Positions 7,486 to 16,563 of a DNA stretch of 64,000 bases are shown piece after piece. The notes under the pieces are model-generated. The model saw only the letters and a program-made list of their open reading frames with translations. It had not been told where the DNA came from and did not search any database. The translations under genes were made by a program, and so were the position numbers. The DNA lies in NCBI GenBank assembly GCA_900696645.1, contig CAADGV010000007.1, positions 259,029-323,028 on the forward strand, read 5' to 3'. Every line of letters begins with the position of its first letter. Positions within the stretch are counted from its first letter, which is position 1. Source of the stretch: an uncultured Chlorobiota bacterium. Lineage in GTDB: Bacteria > Bacteroidota > Ignavibacteria > UBA10030 > UBA6906.

Positions 7486-10464
7486 GTGTCAGCGCAATTC
7501 ATCCGGTTTGCTGCTTTCATGACCATCTCATCACTCACCCTGCGCCTGCGACGAAGGCTCATCGTTTGCCTCTGCATCTCCGGTGCAGCGGGCCACATTG
7601 CTATTGCCGCCGGCGGCAGAATTTCCGGCAGAATAACTGATGCCGGATCCCAAGAACCGCTGGTCGGCGTCACTGTAGTTCTCAAGAATACTCTGCGCGG
7701 CACAATCACCGATTCACAAGGGAATTACTCCCTCGAAGAAATCCAGCCGGGCAGCCACACAATCCAAGTTACGCATGTAGGATACGGAAGTGTATTGCGA
7801 AAGATCCGGGTTGGAGTATCCGAAACAACCACAGTTGATTTTTTTCTGGTTGAGAAGGAAGTGGAATTCTCTGACGAGGTGATTGCATATTCACCTGTCG
7901 TTGACCCGGGGCGCACAACTCCCAAAACAACTCTGACCAGGGGTGATATCGGGAGTCTTCCCCTCCGCTCTCAAGAATCCGCTTTGGTCGTTAGTCCCTC
8001 CGTCTATAGGGGATTCATCCGGGGCGGACGGCAGTATGAGACGAAGACCTTGATAGAAGGCGTGGATGTTACGGACCAATTTCACGCGGCTGCAAGCGAT
8101 CAAGCTTCCGTAACTCCCTATATGGTGTACAACGCAATCATGCGACAGTCACAGGCGAACCGCTCGTCACTTGTCAGCCTGAATGCGTTATCGGTTGACG
8201 AGACAAATGTTTTAGCGGGAACTACAAGCTCGGAGTACGGAAGCGCTACAGGCGGGGTCATCGAGTACAATCTTCAGGCTCCTGCGCCGGACTGGACAGC
8301 GAGAGTGAATGTGAGCCTGAGTCAGTTTGGCCTTAAGCATGCAGGTCCGCGAATCTACAATGATGATTCAATCTATGCTCGTGAACGTGCCGGGTTGTTT
8401 GGCAAACATACCGCCGCCGACTCTACGAAAGCAAGACTGTACACCTACACGCCCGGAAAATACTCATACGGGGAACGGCCTGCTTTCGATGCCGAGTTTT
8501 CGTTAGGCAAAGGGTTCGATGAAGGGGGAGTGTTTTTTACAACACGCTTTTTCAATTCGCATGGCAGATTGCCGAATGAATTTACCAGAAGAATCAATTC
8601 CACGGCAAGGATGAACCTCCAGCCTGTTGAAGATATGAATCTCACAGGTTTGCTGATTGTGGAGGACAGGGGGCGCATTTTAGGTTGGAAGAACCGGGAT
8701 TATGCCGACGATTTCCGCTATTTTCTCGAAGGCGTGCCGAAATGGGATGGAGTGAACGTTGTCGGCAGCGTGAAGTTCTCCCATGTTCTCACATCGAATT
8801 TGTTCTATGAAGTTCAGGCGAGTTTTGTGCGTGACCTGATGCGGCGGGGCTTCTCCGACGACAATAATGACGGCATCATCTCGCTTGATGAAGACGGCGA
8901 CTTTCTCACCTTCGGAGATACCGCTCAGGTTAACAGATACATGGCAGCCAATGACGGAACCCAGTTCGAGAAATTCTTCACGCCAAAACCGCGTAACGAG
9001 ATCGGAAGCGAGACAACGCTGGGTAGTAACATTCCCTGGAAACTTGCCCGCCCTGGTATCTTTTATGAACGGTTCGTGAATTCTGTTTTCACTCTGAAAG
9101 GTGATGTGTCGAGCCGGCTTTCCGGCAGTCATCAGCTAAAGGCAGGAATGCAGTTTCGATTTCACAATCTTGCACGGACACTCCGTGCTGCCTATATCGG
9201 CGGTGTGTTTCCGCAATACAAGAACTATGTGGAAGAAATGTGGAACATCAAGCCGAAAGAGTACGGCGTGTATGCTGAAGACAGAATAGAGTTTGAAGGG
9301 TTGATACTGAATCTTGGATTTCGTCTTGACGTTCTGGATCTCTCTGCCGGCGACTACGCAGACTATTTTGCACCGTTTCGTGATGACACGACGTTGGTGA
9401 ACGGTGGTGTCACGGATCTCCGGCGGCTTCCCGTTCGAGCTGAAAATGCTTCATCGAAAATATTCTTCTCTCCACGGCTTGGCGTTTCACATCCGATAAG
9501 TGATAAGGCGGCGCTGTACTTTTCGTTCTCGCGTCAGCAGCAGTCGCAACCATTTTCGAGGCTGTACAGCAACTATAACGACTTCGGCAACCCGTCGCTT
9601 CCCGTCGTAACCCGCACGAATCAGGATCCGATCCGTTCCACCAACTATGATCTGGGAATTCAATGGATGTTTGCGGACAACTACGGCATTGACATCAACG
9701 CGTACTACAAAGACATAGAAAACTACGGAACGATCATGTTTTCGGTAACACCGCGATCTCCGTGGCGCGGGTACAACATAAGCACGAATTTCGGCTATGC
9801 CGACTCGCGCGGTGTGGAGTTCACGCTTCGCTCGAATCCGACGCCGGTTCTTGAGTGGCTTACATTGGGAGGAAGAATATCCTACTCTTACAGTTACATC
9901 AAGCAAGCTGTGTATGCCGGAGGCAATGTCACGACATTCTCAACAGCGAGCGATAGCGCCCGCTACAACGGTCAACTGCCTTTTGATGACATCCGTTCAT
10001 TTAATACCATCGAACGCAATGTGTTGGGGGGAAGCAGTACGCTGACGGGCGGCTACGATCGGACCCACAGAATTGCCTTCAATCTCCTTTTCCGATTTCC
10101 GCACGGCATATCATTGTCCGGCGTCGGGACGTTTCAAAGCGGATTCTATTATCCGCTGACGCTCGGTGACCCTCGTGCACGCGAACTTGGCGTAGCTCCA
10201 TGGAACAAACGGGTTGATTTGCGAGTTGAACAAGTCTTTACCATCGAAAGTATTGCCCGCATCGTTCTGTATGTTGATATCATGAATGCATTCAATTGGA
10301 CGAACATTGTTGCCTACAATTCTTCAACGCTCGGACAGGAAGCGTGGGAAAAATTCGGTGACCCGACGGGCGGAACGAAAATCAATCGTGCAGTTACACA
10401 GGACGGGTCAATGGTGTACGATATTCCTCGTGAATTCTATTTTGGTGTGAATGTCATTTTCTGA
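7486..10464 (+). CDS. TonB-dependent receptor with carboxypeptidase-regulatory-like N-terminal domain
   Basis: 992-residue outer-membrane receptor. After a signal peptide there is a carboxypeptidase-D regulatory-like domain (GRISGRITDAGSQEPLVG...GNYSLEEI..G.H.I.V.HVGY), a plug region (~130-260) containing the GGRQYETKTLIEGVDV segment, and a long beta-barrel ending in DIPREFYFGVNVIF. This layout is usual in Bacteroidota-type receptors. An ATG at 7519 gives a cleaner signal peptide and may be the true start; neither candidate has a good Shine-Dalgarno. The secreted protein downstream begins 1 bp after this stop and may act with it. The ligand is unknown. Confidence 0.88.
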   Translation: MSAQFIRFAAFMTISSLTLRLRRRLIVCLCISGAAGHIAIAAGGRISGRITDAGSQEPLVGVTVVLKNTLRGTITDSQGNYSLEEIQPGSHTIQVTHVGYGSVLRKIRVGVSETTTVDFFLVEKEVEFSDEVIAYSPVVDPGRTTPKTTLTRGDIGSLPLRSQESALVVSPSVYRGFIRGGRQYETKTLIEGVDVTDQFHAAASDQASVTPYMVYNAIMRQSQANRSSLVSLNALSVDETNVLAGTTSSEYGSATGGVIEYNLQAPAPDWTARVNVSLSQFGLKHAGPRIYNDDSIYARERAGLFGKHTAADSTKARLYTYTPGKYSYGERPAFDAEFSLGKGFDEGGVFFTTRFFNSHGRLPNEFTRRINSTARMNLQPVEDMNLTGLLIVEDRGRILGWKNRDYADDFRYFLEGVPKWDGVNVVGSVKFSHVLTSNLFYEVQASFVRDLMRRGFSDDNNDGIISLDEDGDFLTFGDTAQVNRYMAANDGTQFEKFFTPKPRNEIGSETTLGSNIPWKLARPGIFYERFVNSVFTLKGDVSSRLSGSHQLKAGMQFRFHNLARTLRAAYIGGVFPQYKNYVEEMWNIKPKEYGVYAEDRIEFEGLILNLGFRLDVLDLSAGDYADYFAPFRDDTTLVNGGVTDLRRLPVRAENASSKIFFSPRLGVSHPISDKAALYFSFSRQQQSQPFSRLYSNYNDFGNPSLPVVTRTNQDPIRSTNYDLGIQWMFADNYGIDINAYYKDIENYGTIMFSVTPRSPWRGYNISTNFGYADSRGVEFTLRSNPTPVLEWLTLGGRISYSYSYIKQAVYAGGNVTTFSTASDSARYNGQLPFDDIRSFNTIERNVLGGSSTLTGGYDRTHRIAFNLLFRFPHGISLSGVGTFQSGFYYPLTLGDPRARELGVAPWNKRVDLRVEQVFTIESIARIVLYVDIMNAFNWTNIVAYNSSTLGQEAWEKFGDPTGGTKINRAVTQDGSMVYDIPREFYFGVNVIF

Positions 10465-10465
10465 T

Positions 10466-12925
10466 ATGCGAACTGTTGTCGTCATACTGTTTCTGATTGT
10501 GTTGGGAATATCATTCTCATTCTCGCAATCGTCTCTCGTTCCTGCTAACGGCGCCGGGATTATGGTGGGTGGCGAACTGTGGGATTCGTTTCACCCGCCG
10601 AATGGGGGAGCGTTATACGTCGAAGCAAACCAACCTGTTATTGCGAACATCCTCCGGATGGGGAATGTCGATCGAACCTGGTCAACGCCCACACACATGT
10701 GGCCCGGTGGTTGGACAAACGGCAACTTCTGGGGGAAGAATACGTGGCTCACGGAATTTAATCCCGATTCGACGTGGAACCCTCCTGCGATAGGCGGCCA
10801 GCCGAACCCCGCTTACAAAGCAACATCGGGCGGGCACTATGCGTTTGGCGCATATAAGTCAACTGTCGTCGGTGCTAACGATCCCAATCGTAACTACACT
10901 ACTGAAACGCGCTGGGTAGATCCTGACAAACGTCATCACGCAATTTACGACGCTGGTTGGCCTACCAATATCGGCGTTGATGTGAAGATCAAGGTTCATC
11001 AATTCTCCCTCAATTGGAACAACTTCAACGACTTCATCATTGTTGAATTCACCCTTAAGAACACGGGCATTCTCGATATGAATGCCGACGGCGTTGCTGA
11101 ACGAACAGGCAACATTATCCGGGCGCTTACGCTCATGGTGAATGGCGAATTCATGTGTTCATACAATCTCGGCCGTTCAGCCGGACGTTCGAACCGCTTC
11201 GGCGCAACCCGGGCCATCGGCTATATTGGCGATAACGACCCGAACGGCTCGCCGTGGGATATGATGGTTGGATTTCCCGGAGAAAGCGGCGCCGGTCTGA
11301 AAGACATGGGCTTGAATGATTTTCCCCTTCGTTTCTATACGGATGTGTGGAGCGGTTGGAGTTGGCTTGCAGTGAAGCAGGGGGACAGCAGTTCTGATTC
11401 CCTGCATCTGCTTGCTGACAAGCAGACGTTGTACGGCACGCATCCGATTGGTAGCGGAAGCCGGAGAGGTTGGTTCACTTCCGGCGGACAAGGCCGCGGC
11501 TTGAATGTTCGAGAATTCAGCCACAACGATCCGCGAAGCATTCACACGGCGGCAATGGGAGTGTGGTATCGTGATGGAGGCAAAACCAGAGACGATTCCA
11601 ATCCGTTGCGCCTTGACCCGAATCCTGAGTTCTTTGCAGGCGGAACGACAGGCAATCCAACCACGTTCATTCCCAAATCAAATCCTTCGCGGCCGCACGG
11701 TGACCGGAAACTCTTTTCGGACGAAAGCCCTGCCGCTTTTGAGGTGAACTCGTATGAGCCGGGCTGGACAAAAGGTTTCAGCGCCCCGAACAACTTTGAT
11801 GGCGATATGTTCAGTGGTGTGGGACCATTTTCACTTCAAGTCGGGGAGAGCATAACAGTTGTATGGGCCGAAGCGGGTGGTTTCCGATTGCAAGGGATTC
11901 AAAATGCAATTGCCGCGGCACGATGGGCGTTTGAGAACGGGTACGACGTTCCCGAACCGCCACCTGTACCCGATATGCTGGTCGAGAATACGCTCACGAA
12001 ATCCGTGAAGATTCGTTGGGACGATCGTGCAAATGCGCATCCCCGCTTTGCGGGCTACAAAATCTACAAGGCATCGCTCGCCAAGCAGATCAATTGGCTT
12101 GAGACCGGAATGCGCGGGTTGGATTTGTACTGGATGAACACAACCCCCGGTGCCACACCGCAGAGCTTGCTTTCCTCCGTCAATCCGAATTTTACCGCGC
12201 AGAGTTTTGTCGAGGGGCGGAACGGTGTGCCCGATTCGTGGGGGCCGTATGAACTTGTTGCGATAGTTCCGGCTGCACAGTTGGGATCTGTAACTGATCC
12301 TTCGTCGAACGGCTATGCGTACTCATGGGAAGACAAGCAGGTGGATCTTGGTTTCAAGTATTGGTACTACGTTGCTGCATATACTCACGAGGTGCCGCCC
12401 GTGGATTTGGGACCATCCTATTCAGGATTGAACAACCCGGCAACAAACACGCTTGAAACATCGAACCTGAACCGCAATGGCGCAAGCGGGCTGTGGATGG
12501 ATACGTATCCGTTTGCGGATTTGAACAGTTTCTTCCCGAAAACGGCTGCAGGTCAGAAAGCTATAGGCGCCGGGTTCGTTGTGAAGTCTGCTGTTTCGGA
12601 ACCCGCTAAACTTGCAAGCGGAGCGGCCCGGATTTCCGTCAAGCCCAATCCCTACAAAAAGAAAGCGCTCTTCGACAGCGCAGTTGATCCGTTCGACCAC
12701 AAAGTTACTTTCTACAATCTGCCCGCAAGGGCGAAGATAACCGTACTTGATGTGTCAGGTCAAATTATCAAAGAAATTCCCTTTGAAAGCAACGATCCGA
12801 ACAACGGAAGCGTGTTCTGGGATTTGTTTTCAAAAGATGGAATCGAAGTAGCAAGCGGCCTTTACGTGTACGTTGTAGAATATGACGGCGGGAAGCACGT
12901 CGGCTATTTGTCGATTTTGAGATGA
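10466..12925 (+). CDS. large secreted protein with C-terminal FlgD-like Ig / sorting-type domain
   Basis: About 819 residues from the ATG at 10466, placed one base after the receptor stop and opening a good signal peptide (cleavage near FSFSQ). An ATG at 10451 in the same frame is also possible. The long central part (~30-500) has no domain I recognise. Residues ~500-690 resemble a fibronectin-like region (VKIRWDD, GYKIYKASL). The C-terminus has KPNPYKKKALF..., ITVLDVSGQII and ASGLYVYVVEYDGG, the Ig-like module found on many secreted FCB-group proteins, often as a type IX sorting signal. Coupling to the receptor gene suggests a surface complex. Function unknown. Confidence 0.75.
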   Translation: MRTVVVILFLIVLGISFSFSQSSLVPANGAGIMVGGELWDSFHPPNGGALYVEANQPVIANILRMGNVDRTWSTPTHMWPGGWTNGNFWGKNTWLTEFNPDSTWNPPAIGGQPNPAYKATSGGHYAFGAYKSTVVGANDPNRNYTTETRWVDPDKRHHAIYDAGWPTNIGVDVKIKVHQFSLNWNNFNDFIIVEFTLKNTGILDMNADGVAERTGNIIRALTLMVNGEFMCSYNLGRSAGRSNRFGATRAIGYIGDNDPNGSPWDMMVGFPGESGAGLKDMGLNDFPLRFYTDVWSGWSWLAVKQGDSSSDSLHLLADKQTLYGTHPIGSGSRRGWFTSGGQGRGLNVREFSHNDPRSIHTAAMGVWYRDGGKTRDDSNPLRLDPNPEFFAGGTTGNPTTFIPKSNPSRPHGDRKLFSDESPAAFEVNSYEPGWTKGFSAPNNFDGDMFSGVGPFSLQVGESITVVWAEAGGFRLQGIQNAIAAARWAFENGYDVPEPPPVPDMLVENTLTKSVKIRWDDRANAHPRFAGYKIYKASLAKQINWLETGMRGLDLYWMNTTPGATPQSLLSSVNPNFTAQSFVEGRNGVPDSWGPYELVAIVPAAQLGSVTDPSSNGYAYSWEDKQVDLGFKYWYYVAAYTHEVPPVDLGPSYSGLNNPATNTLETSNLNRNGASGLWMDTYPFADLNSFFPKTAAGQKAIGAGFVVKSAVSEPAKLASGAARISVKPNPYKKKALFDSAVDPFDHKVTFYNLPARAKITVLDVSGQIIKEIPFESNDPNNGSVFWDLFSKDGIEVASGLYVYVVEYDGGKHVGYLSILR

Positions 12926-12934
12926 GGTGAACAC

Positions 12935-13186
12935 ATGACGATAACCATTCATCCTCATGCACATCAAAGAATGGCAGAAAGAGGGGCAACAGAAGAAGAG
13001 GTGAGGGCAACTATCGGAATGGGAGAGCGGTTCCCGGCAAAATTTGGGCGTACGGGCTTTCGCAGGAATTTTCCGTTTGGACGGCAATGGCGGGGCAAGG
13101 TCTATGAGACTAAACAAATCGAAGCTTACGCAGTTAGCGATAACGATGGATGGGTTGTAATTACGATTGTAACCAAGTATTTTTGA
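12935..13186 (+). CDS. DUF4258-like small protein
   Basis: 83 residues. The pattern HPHAHQRMAERGATEEEV near the N-terminus followed by beta-strands ending in GWVVITIVTKYF fits the DUF4258 family, small proteins with a RelE-like look that often sit next to a partner gene. GAGGTG precedes the ATG at suitable spacing. The DUF2283-like gene follows 17 bp downstream, a recurrent pairing. A toxin/antitoxin-like role is sometimes proposed for such pairs; nothing in this sequence shows it. Confidence 0.65.
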   Translation: MTITIHPHAHQRMAERGATEEEVRATIGMGERFPAKFGRTGFRRNFPFGRQWRGKVYETKQIEAYAVSDNDGWVVITIVTKYF

Positions 13187-13203
13187 GATAGAAGGAGAGA
13201 GAC

Positions 13204-13440
13204 ATGAAACTCACATATGATCCGCGTTACAATATTGCGTACATCCATTTTCGTGAAAAGGGCACAGAGGTGGAGACGATTAAGATCAGCGATGAACTTG
13301 TGATTGATCTCGCGCCTGACGGTTCTGTGTACGGAATCGAGCTCTTGAATGCGAACGAGCAGATACGAATCGGAGATGATGGAAAGTTCCTTCTTGTAAA
13401 TGGAGCTACAGGTAAACAAGAAGTACTCACATTTGGGTAA
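13204..13440 (+). CDS. DUF2283-like small protein
   Basis: 78 residues. MKLTYDPRYNIAYIHF, then VETIKISDELVIDLAPDGSVYGIELLNA, is the compact beta-rich DUF2283 pattern. AAGGAGAG sits before the ATG. It is probably in one transcript with the DUF4258-like gene upstream and may be its partner. Molecular function unknown. Confidence 0.7.
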   Translation: MKLTYDPRYNIAYIHFREKGTEVETIKISDELVIDLAPDGSVYGIELLNANEQIRIGDDGKFLLVNGATGKQEVLTFG

Positions 13441-13449
13441 GGCATCGCG

Positions 13450-14481
13450 TTGCTGGGACTCTTGATACGATATCGTCAGTGTTCTGTTCTGTTGCTGATC
13501 CTGTTGACGATTCAACCGGGGTTTTCTCAAACCCGTAAAGGAGGCCTTACCGGCGCCGCATTTCTCAAAGTCGGGGTCGGAGCAAGAGCAGTGGGTCTCG
13601 GTTCGGCAGCAACTGCCCTGACGGGAGATGTAAACCAGATGTTCTGGAATCCCGCCGGAATTGCCCTGCAGCCCGGTGATGCCCTCGTACAGGCGACGTT
13701 TGGCTACAACAAGTGGATTGCAGGCCTCGGCCATCACAGTGCTGCGGTTTCATACAACTGGGAGAATGTCGGAACGTTCGGGGTGGGATTTATTTCGTTC
13801 GGAATATCCGGCATCCCCGCCGACAGGGATGTGCCGGTTGATCCGGCGCTGATTCAATTTCAAGTTGACCGGAATACGTCGGCAACATACGACTATCGGG
13901 ATGTTGCATTTCAACTCAGCGTTGCACGCTATTTCACGGACAGGCTCTCGCTTGGCATTACGGCGAAAATCGTCTCCCAGTCAATCGACGGGCTGAGTAC
14001 AGGGGCGCTTGCTTTCGATGCAGGATCGGTGTATGCAATCGGAGTATTGGACTGGAAGATTGCGGCGCGGTTCAGCAATCTCGGCTCGGATTTGAAATTC
14101 TATGACATCGCATACGGCCTGCCGCTTTCATTCAGCATCGGCACGGCACTCTCTCCCCTCAAGTCGGACGAGCATGAACTGATGCTTGCTCTTGATGCAG
14201 TAAAACCCCAGGACGGGCCGCAGTATTTTTTCAGCGGCGTCGAGTACACGTTCATGAACGTGGTTTCCGTTCGGGGAGGGTGGAAGTTCAACTACTCCGG
14301 AACGGATGACGGCGGCAACTCATCCCGTTCAGCCATCAACAGCACAATCGAGGGATTGTCCGTTGGTGCCGGCGTACGGACAACAGTTCAGGGATTCGAT
14401 ATCGGCGTGGACTATTCGTTCACGAAGATGGAATTGCTGAGTGCCGCACACCGCTTTTCACTTCAGTTGGGAATGAAGTAG
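13450..14481 (+). CDS. PorV/PorQ-family outer-membrane beta-barrel protein
   Basis: 343 residues starting at TTG, with a signal peptide ending near GFSQ. The segment GAAFLKVGVGARAVGLGSAATAL..DVNQMFWNPAGIA is the hallmark N-terminus of PorV/PorQ family barrels (FadL-like fold), and the protein ends in a beta-strand (AHRFSLQLGMK). In Bacteroidota, PorV is a partner of the type IX secretion machinery; in Ignavibacteria such proteins are numerous and their roles vary. Its position after a secreted protein with a sorting-type C-terminus fits an export or surface role, which is inference. Confidence 0.82.
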   Translation: MLGLLIRYRQCSVLLLILLTIQPGFSQTRKGGLTGAAFLKVGVGARAVGLGSAATALTGDVNQMFWNPAGIALQPGDALVQATFGYNKWIAGLGHHSAAVSYNWENVGTFGVGFISFGISGIPADRDVPVDPALIQFQVDRNTSATYDYRDVAFQLSVARYFTDRLSLGITAKIVSQSIDGLSTGALAFDAGSVYAIGVLDWKIAARFSNLGSDLKFYDIAYGLPLSFSIGTALSPLKSDEHELMLALDAVKPQDGPQYFFSGVEYTFMNVVSVRGGWKFNYSGTDDGGNSSRSAINSTIEGLSVGAGVRTTVQGFDIGVDYSFTKMELLSAAHRFSLQLGMK

Positions 14482-14497
14482 AACGGCAAGGGGCAAG

Positions 14498-14905
14498 CTA
14501 ATTCAACCTGCTTCCCGCCTGCCGCAACTGCTGAATCACCGCAACAAGCTTGTCGCCATCTATCGGCTTCTGCAAGAATGCATCAATTCCGGCCGCAATG
14601 ATTTCTTTCGATGAATAGAATTGTGAGTATGCCGTTACCATAATGATCGGGAACCCGGGGCGTTCCTTCTTGGCCTTTCGGGAAAACTCGATCCCGTTCA
14701 TCTTCGGCATGTCAAGATCGACAATTGCCATATCGGGCAGGTCGGTGTTCATGAGTTCGAGGGCTTGCTCGCCGTTTCCCGCCTCGATAATATCGTACTT
14801 GTTGGAAGCAAGGAGATGTCTGAGGGCGACGCGAAACTCTTCATTATCATCGATGAGGAGAATCTTCAGTTCAGGTTTCATGGCATTTGTGTTTTGTGAG
14901 TTCAT
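14498..14905 (-). CDS. single-domain response regulator (receiver only)
   Basis: 135 residues consisting of one CheY-like receiver: acidic pair Asp19-Asp20, phospho-acceptor Asp63 in IVDLDMPKMNG, and Lys113 in FLQKP. There is no output domain. The start at 14905 is supported by GGGGGA a few bases ahead; an internal Met (MKPELK) is an alternative. It lies 15 bp after the aminotransferase gene on the same strand, so the two are probably co-transcribed. The cognate kinase is not identifiable here. Confidence 0.85.
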   Translation of the reverse strand: MNSQNTNAMKPELKILLIDDNEEFRVALRHLLASNKYDIIEAGNGEQALELMNTDLPDMAIVDLDMPKMNGIEFSRKAKKERPGFPIIMVTAYSQFYSSKEIIAAGIDAFLQKPIDGDKLVAVIQQLRQAGSRLN

Positions 14906-14920
14906 GATTCCCCCGGTGGT

Positions 14921-16123
14921 TTAGTACAGTTGTTGAATAGCTTCCTGAGTTGCAGAAATCGCAAGCTCAATGTCAGTTGCAGAATTATAGAAATGCGGCG
15001 CATAGCGGAGCTTGCCATCCCGCAACGCGATAGCCATATCCCGGCGTTCGAGTTGCCGGAACACAGATTCGGCATTCATCCCTTGACCGAGTTCAATGGT
15101 TACAATCCCCGCCCGCTTGTTCATGCCGCCCGGCGTTATAACCCTCACGCCGTCAATCGAGCGGAGGCCGTCAAGAAGCAACTGCGTCAAGGTGAGGATG
15201 TGCCCCTCGATTTCTTCGAGGCCGAATTCCAGCAGCGTAGAGAGAGCTGCCTCCATTCCCCACAAGGATGGGATATTCTTCGTTCCTCCTTCAAATCGTC
15301 TCGCCGATGAGGCCAAGGATTGTCCGTAGTCAAAGAAATTCCACGGCTCCTCAACGGCAAGCCAGCCAACGTGTGCCGGTTGAATTTTGGACTGAAGCTC
15401 TTCTGTAAGATAAAGCCAGCCCGATCCGTGCGGGCCCATCTGCCATTTCTGGCATCCCGCTGCGAGAGCGTCAATCTTCATGCTCTGAACATCCAAACGA
15501 ACAGCGCCAACAGCCTGAATTCCATCTACCACAAACACAATCCCCTTCTCCCTGCAAAGCGAACCGATTGCTGCAAGGTCGGCACGGTATCCGGTGAGAA
15601 ATTGAACGGCACTCAGCGCCACCAGTTTTGTCTTCTCGGAAATCGAATCAGCGATCAACTGGGGGGTTGGGTGCCCTTTACCTTTCGGGATGACATCGAT
15701 TTCGACGCCCAAACGCTTCAAATTGAGATATGGCCACACATTCGCCGGAAACTCATCCTCATGCAAAAGAACCCTGTCCCCGCTCTTCCACGTCAACCCC
15801 GAAGCAACAACATTCAAGGGGTCCGAGGTGTTGGTCAAAAGGGCTATGCGCTCGGTTGATTCGGCATGTATCAGAACTCTTACCCGTTCTCTGCATTCTG
15901 CGATTTTCGGTACATCAAGAGACAAGTACGTATCAATGGCCCCTTCGGAGCGTTGCTGCAAGTGTAACGTGATCGCATCAACGACACGGGTTGAGAGGGG
16001 GGATGTTCCTGCATGATTTAGATATATCTTGCCGGTTCTTGTATGGGGGAACAGGGCTCTGGCTTCTGCCAGAACTTTCTCAGGAAGCAACTCCGTTTTT
16101 TCTTGCTCAAAAACCGCGTGCAT
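14921..16123 (-). CDS. class-V-type PLP-dependent aminotransferase
   Basis: 400 residues with the fold type I signature: YLNHAGTSPLS near the N-terminus, Asp200 in VFVVDGIQAVGA (binds the pyridine nitrogen), and Lys226 in AAGCQKWQMGP as the probable Schiff-base lysine. It belongs to the group containing isopenicillin-N epimerase, kynureninase-like and cysteine-desulfurase-like enzymes; the substrate is not predictable from sequence alone. The downstream receiver gene is an unusual neighbour. It is divergent from the large glycosyltransferase gene. Confidence 0.82.
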   Translation of the reverse strand: MHAVFEQEKTELLPEKVLAEARALFPHTRTGKIYLNHAGTSPLSTRVVDAITLHLQQRSEGAIDTYLSLDVPKIAECRERVRVLIHAESTERIALLTNTSDPLNVVASGLTWKSGDRVLLHEDEFPANVWPYLNLKRLGVEIDVIPKGKGHPTPQLIADSISEKTKLVALSAVQFLTGYRADLAAIGSLCREKGIVFVVDGIQAVGAVRLDVQSMKIDALAAGCQKWQMGPHGSGWLYLTEELQSKIQPAHVGWLAVEEPWNFFDYGQSLASSARRFEGGTKNIPSLWGMEAALSTLLEFGLEEIEGHILTLTQLLLDGLRSIDGVRVITPGGMNKRAGIVTIELGQGMNAESVFRQLERRDMAIALRDGKLRYAPHFYNSATDIELAISATQEAIQQLY

Positions 16124-16207
16124 AGGGCGTAGTGATGGTTAATTGTGAGTGAGGCGAACTGAATCATTAAAGTTACGCAAATTTTGAATTTCGTTTGTTT
16201 CTCTAAG

Positions 16208-16308
16208 GACCTCACGCTAAATCCCTCTCCTGAGAGGAGAGGGCCTTTATCGAAACCTCGCTCAAATCTCCCTCCTCCTCTTAGGAGAAGGGGCCGGGAG
16301 ATGAGGTC
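16208..16308. repeat. ~100-bp palindromic repeat element (REP/MITE-like)
   Basis: The outer ends are a 7-bp inverted repeat, GACCTCA (16208-16214) and TGAGGTC (16302-16308). Inside is a perfect 9-bp hairpin, CCCTCTCCT/AGGAGAGGG with a 3-nt loop (16223-16243), and a second weaker hairpin (CTCCT...AGGAG, ~16276-16286). Such CCTCTCC...GGAGAGG palindromes are common dispersed repeats in several phyla. It lies in the divergent gap 16124-16563 between the aminotransferase and the glycosyltransferase fusion. Otherwise I see no gene or clear promoter there. Confidence 0.6.
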
Positions 16309-16563
16309 GGTATCAAGAATAGAAGCGCCTTTGGGTTTTGCGTAACATCAGTGAATCAGTTCGGATGCTCCTCAACCCTCAAAAAATACCAAGTTGGGGG
16401 AGCAGAAGCAAAGGAATTGTAGTGTCTGCGCGATTCGCGACCAGATGACCAATATTGTTCACCTGAGTTTGTCACTACTGCCGAACTCCACTTCGAAATG
16501 GTGTTCTTTTCGGGCATGATCCTTGAGTGAGTGCAGTCGACCAATCCCCCGTCAGGGAAGGGT

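Noticed and set aside
13126-13737. 203-codon minus-strand frame across three small genes
   Set aside because: The plus-strand genes have ribosome-binding sites and family matches; this frame has neither.
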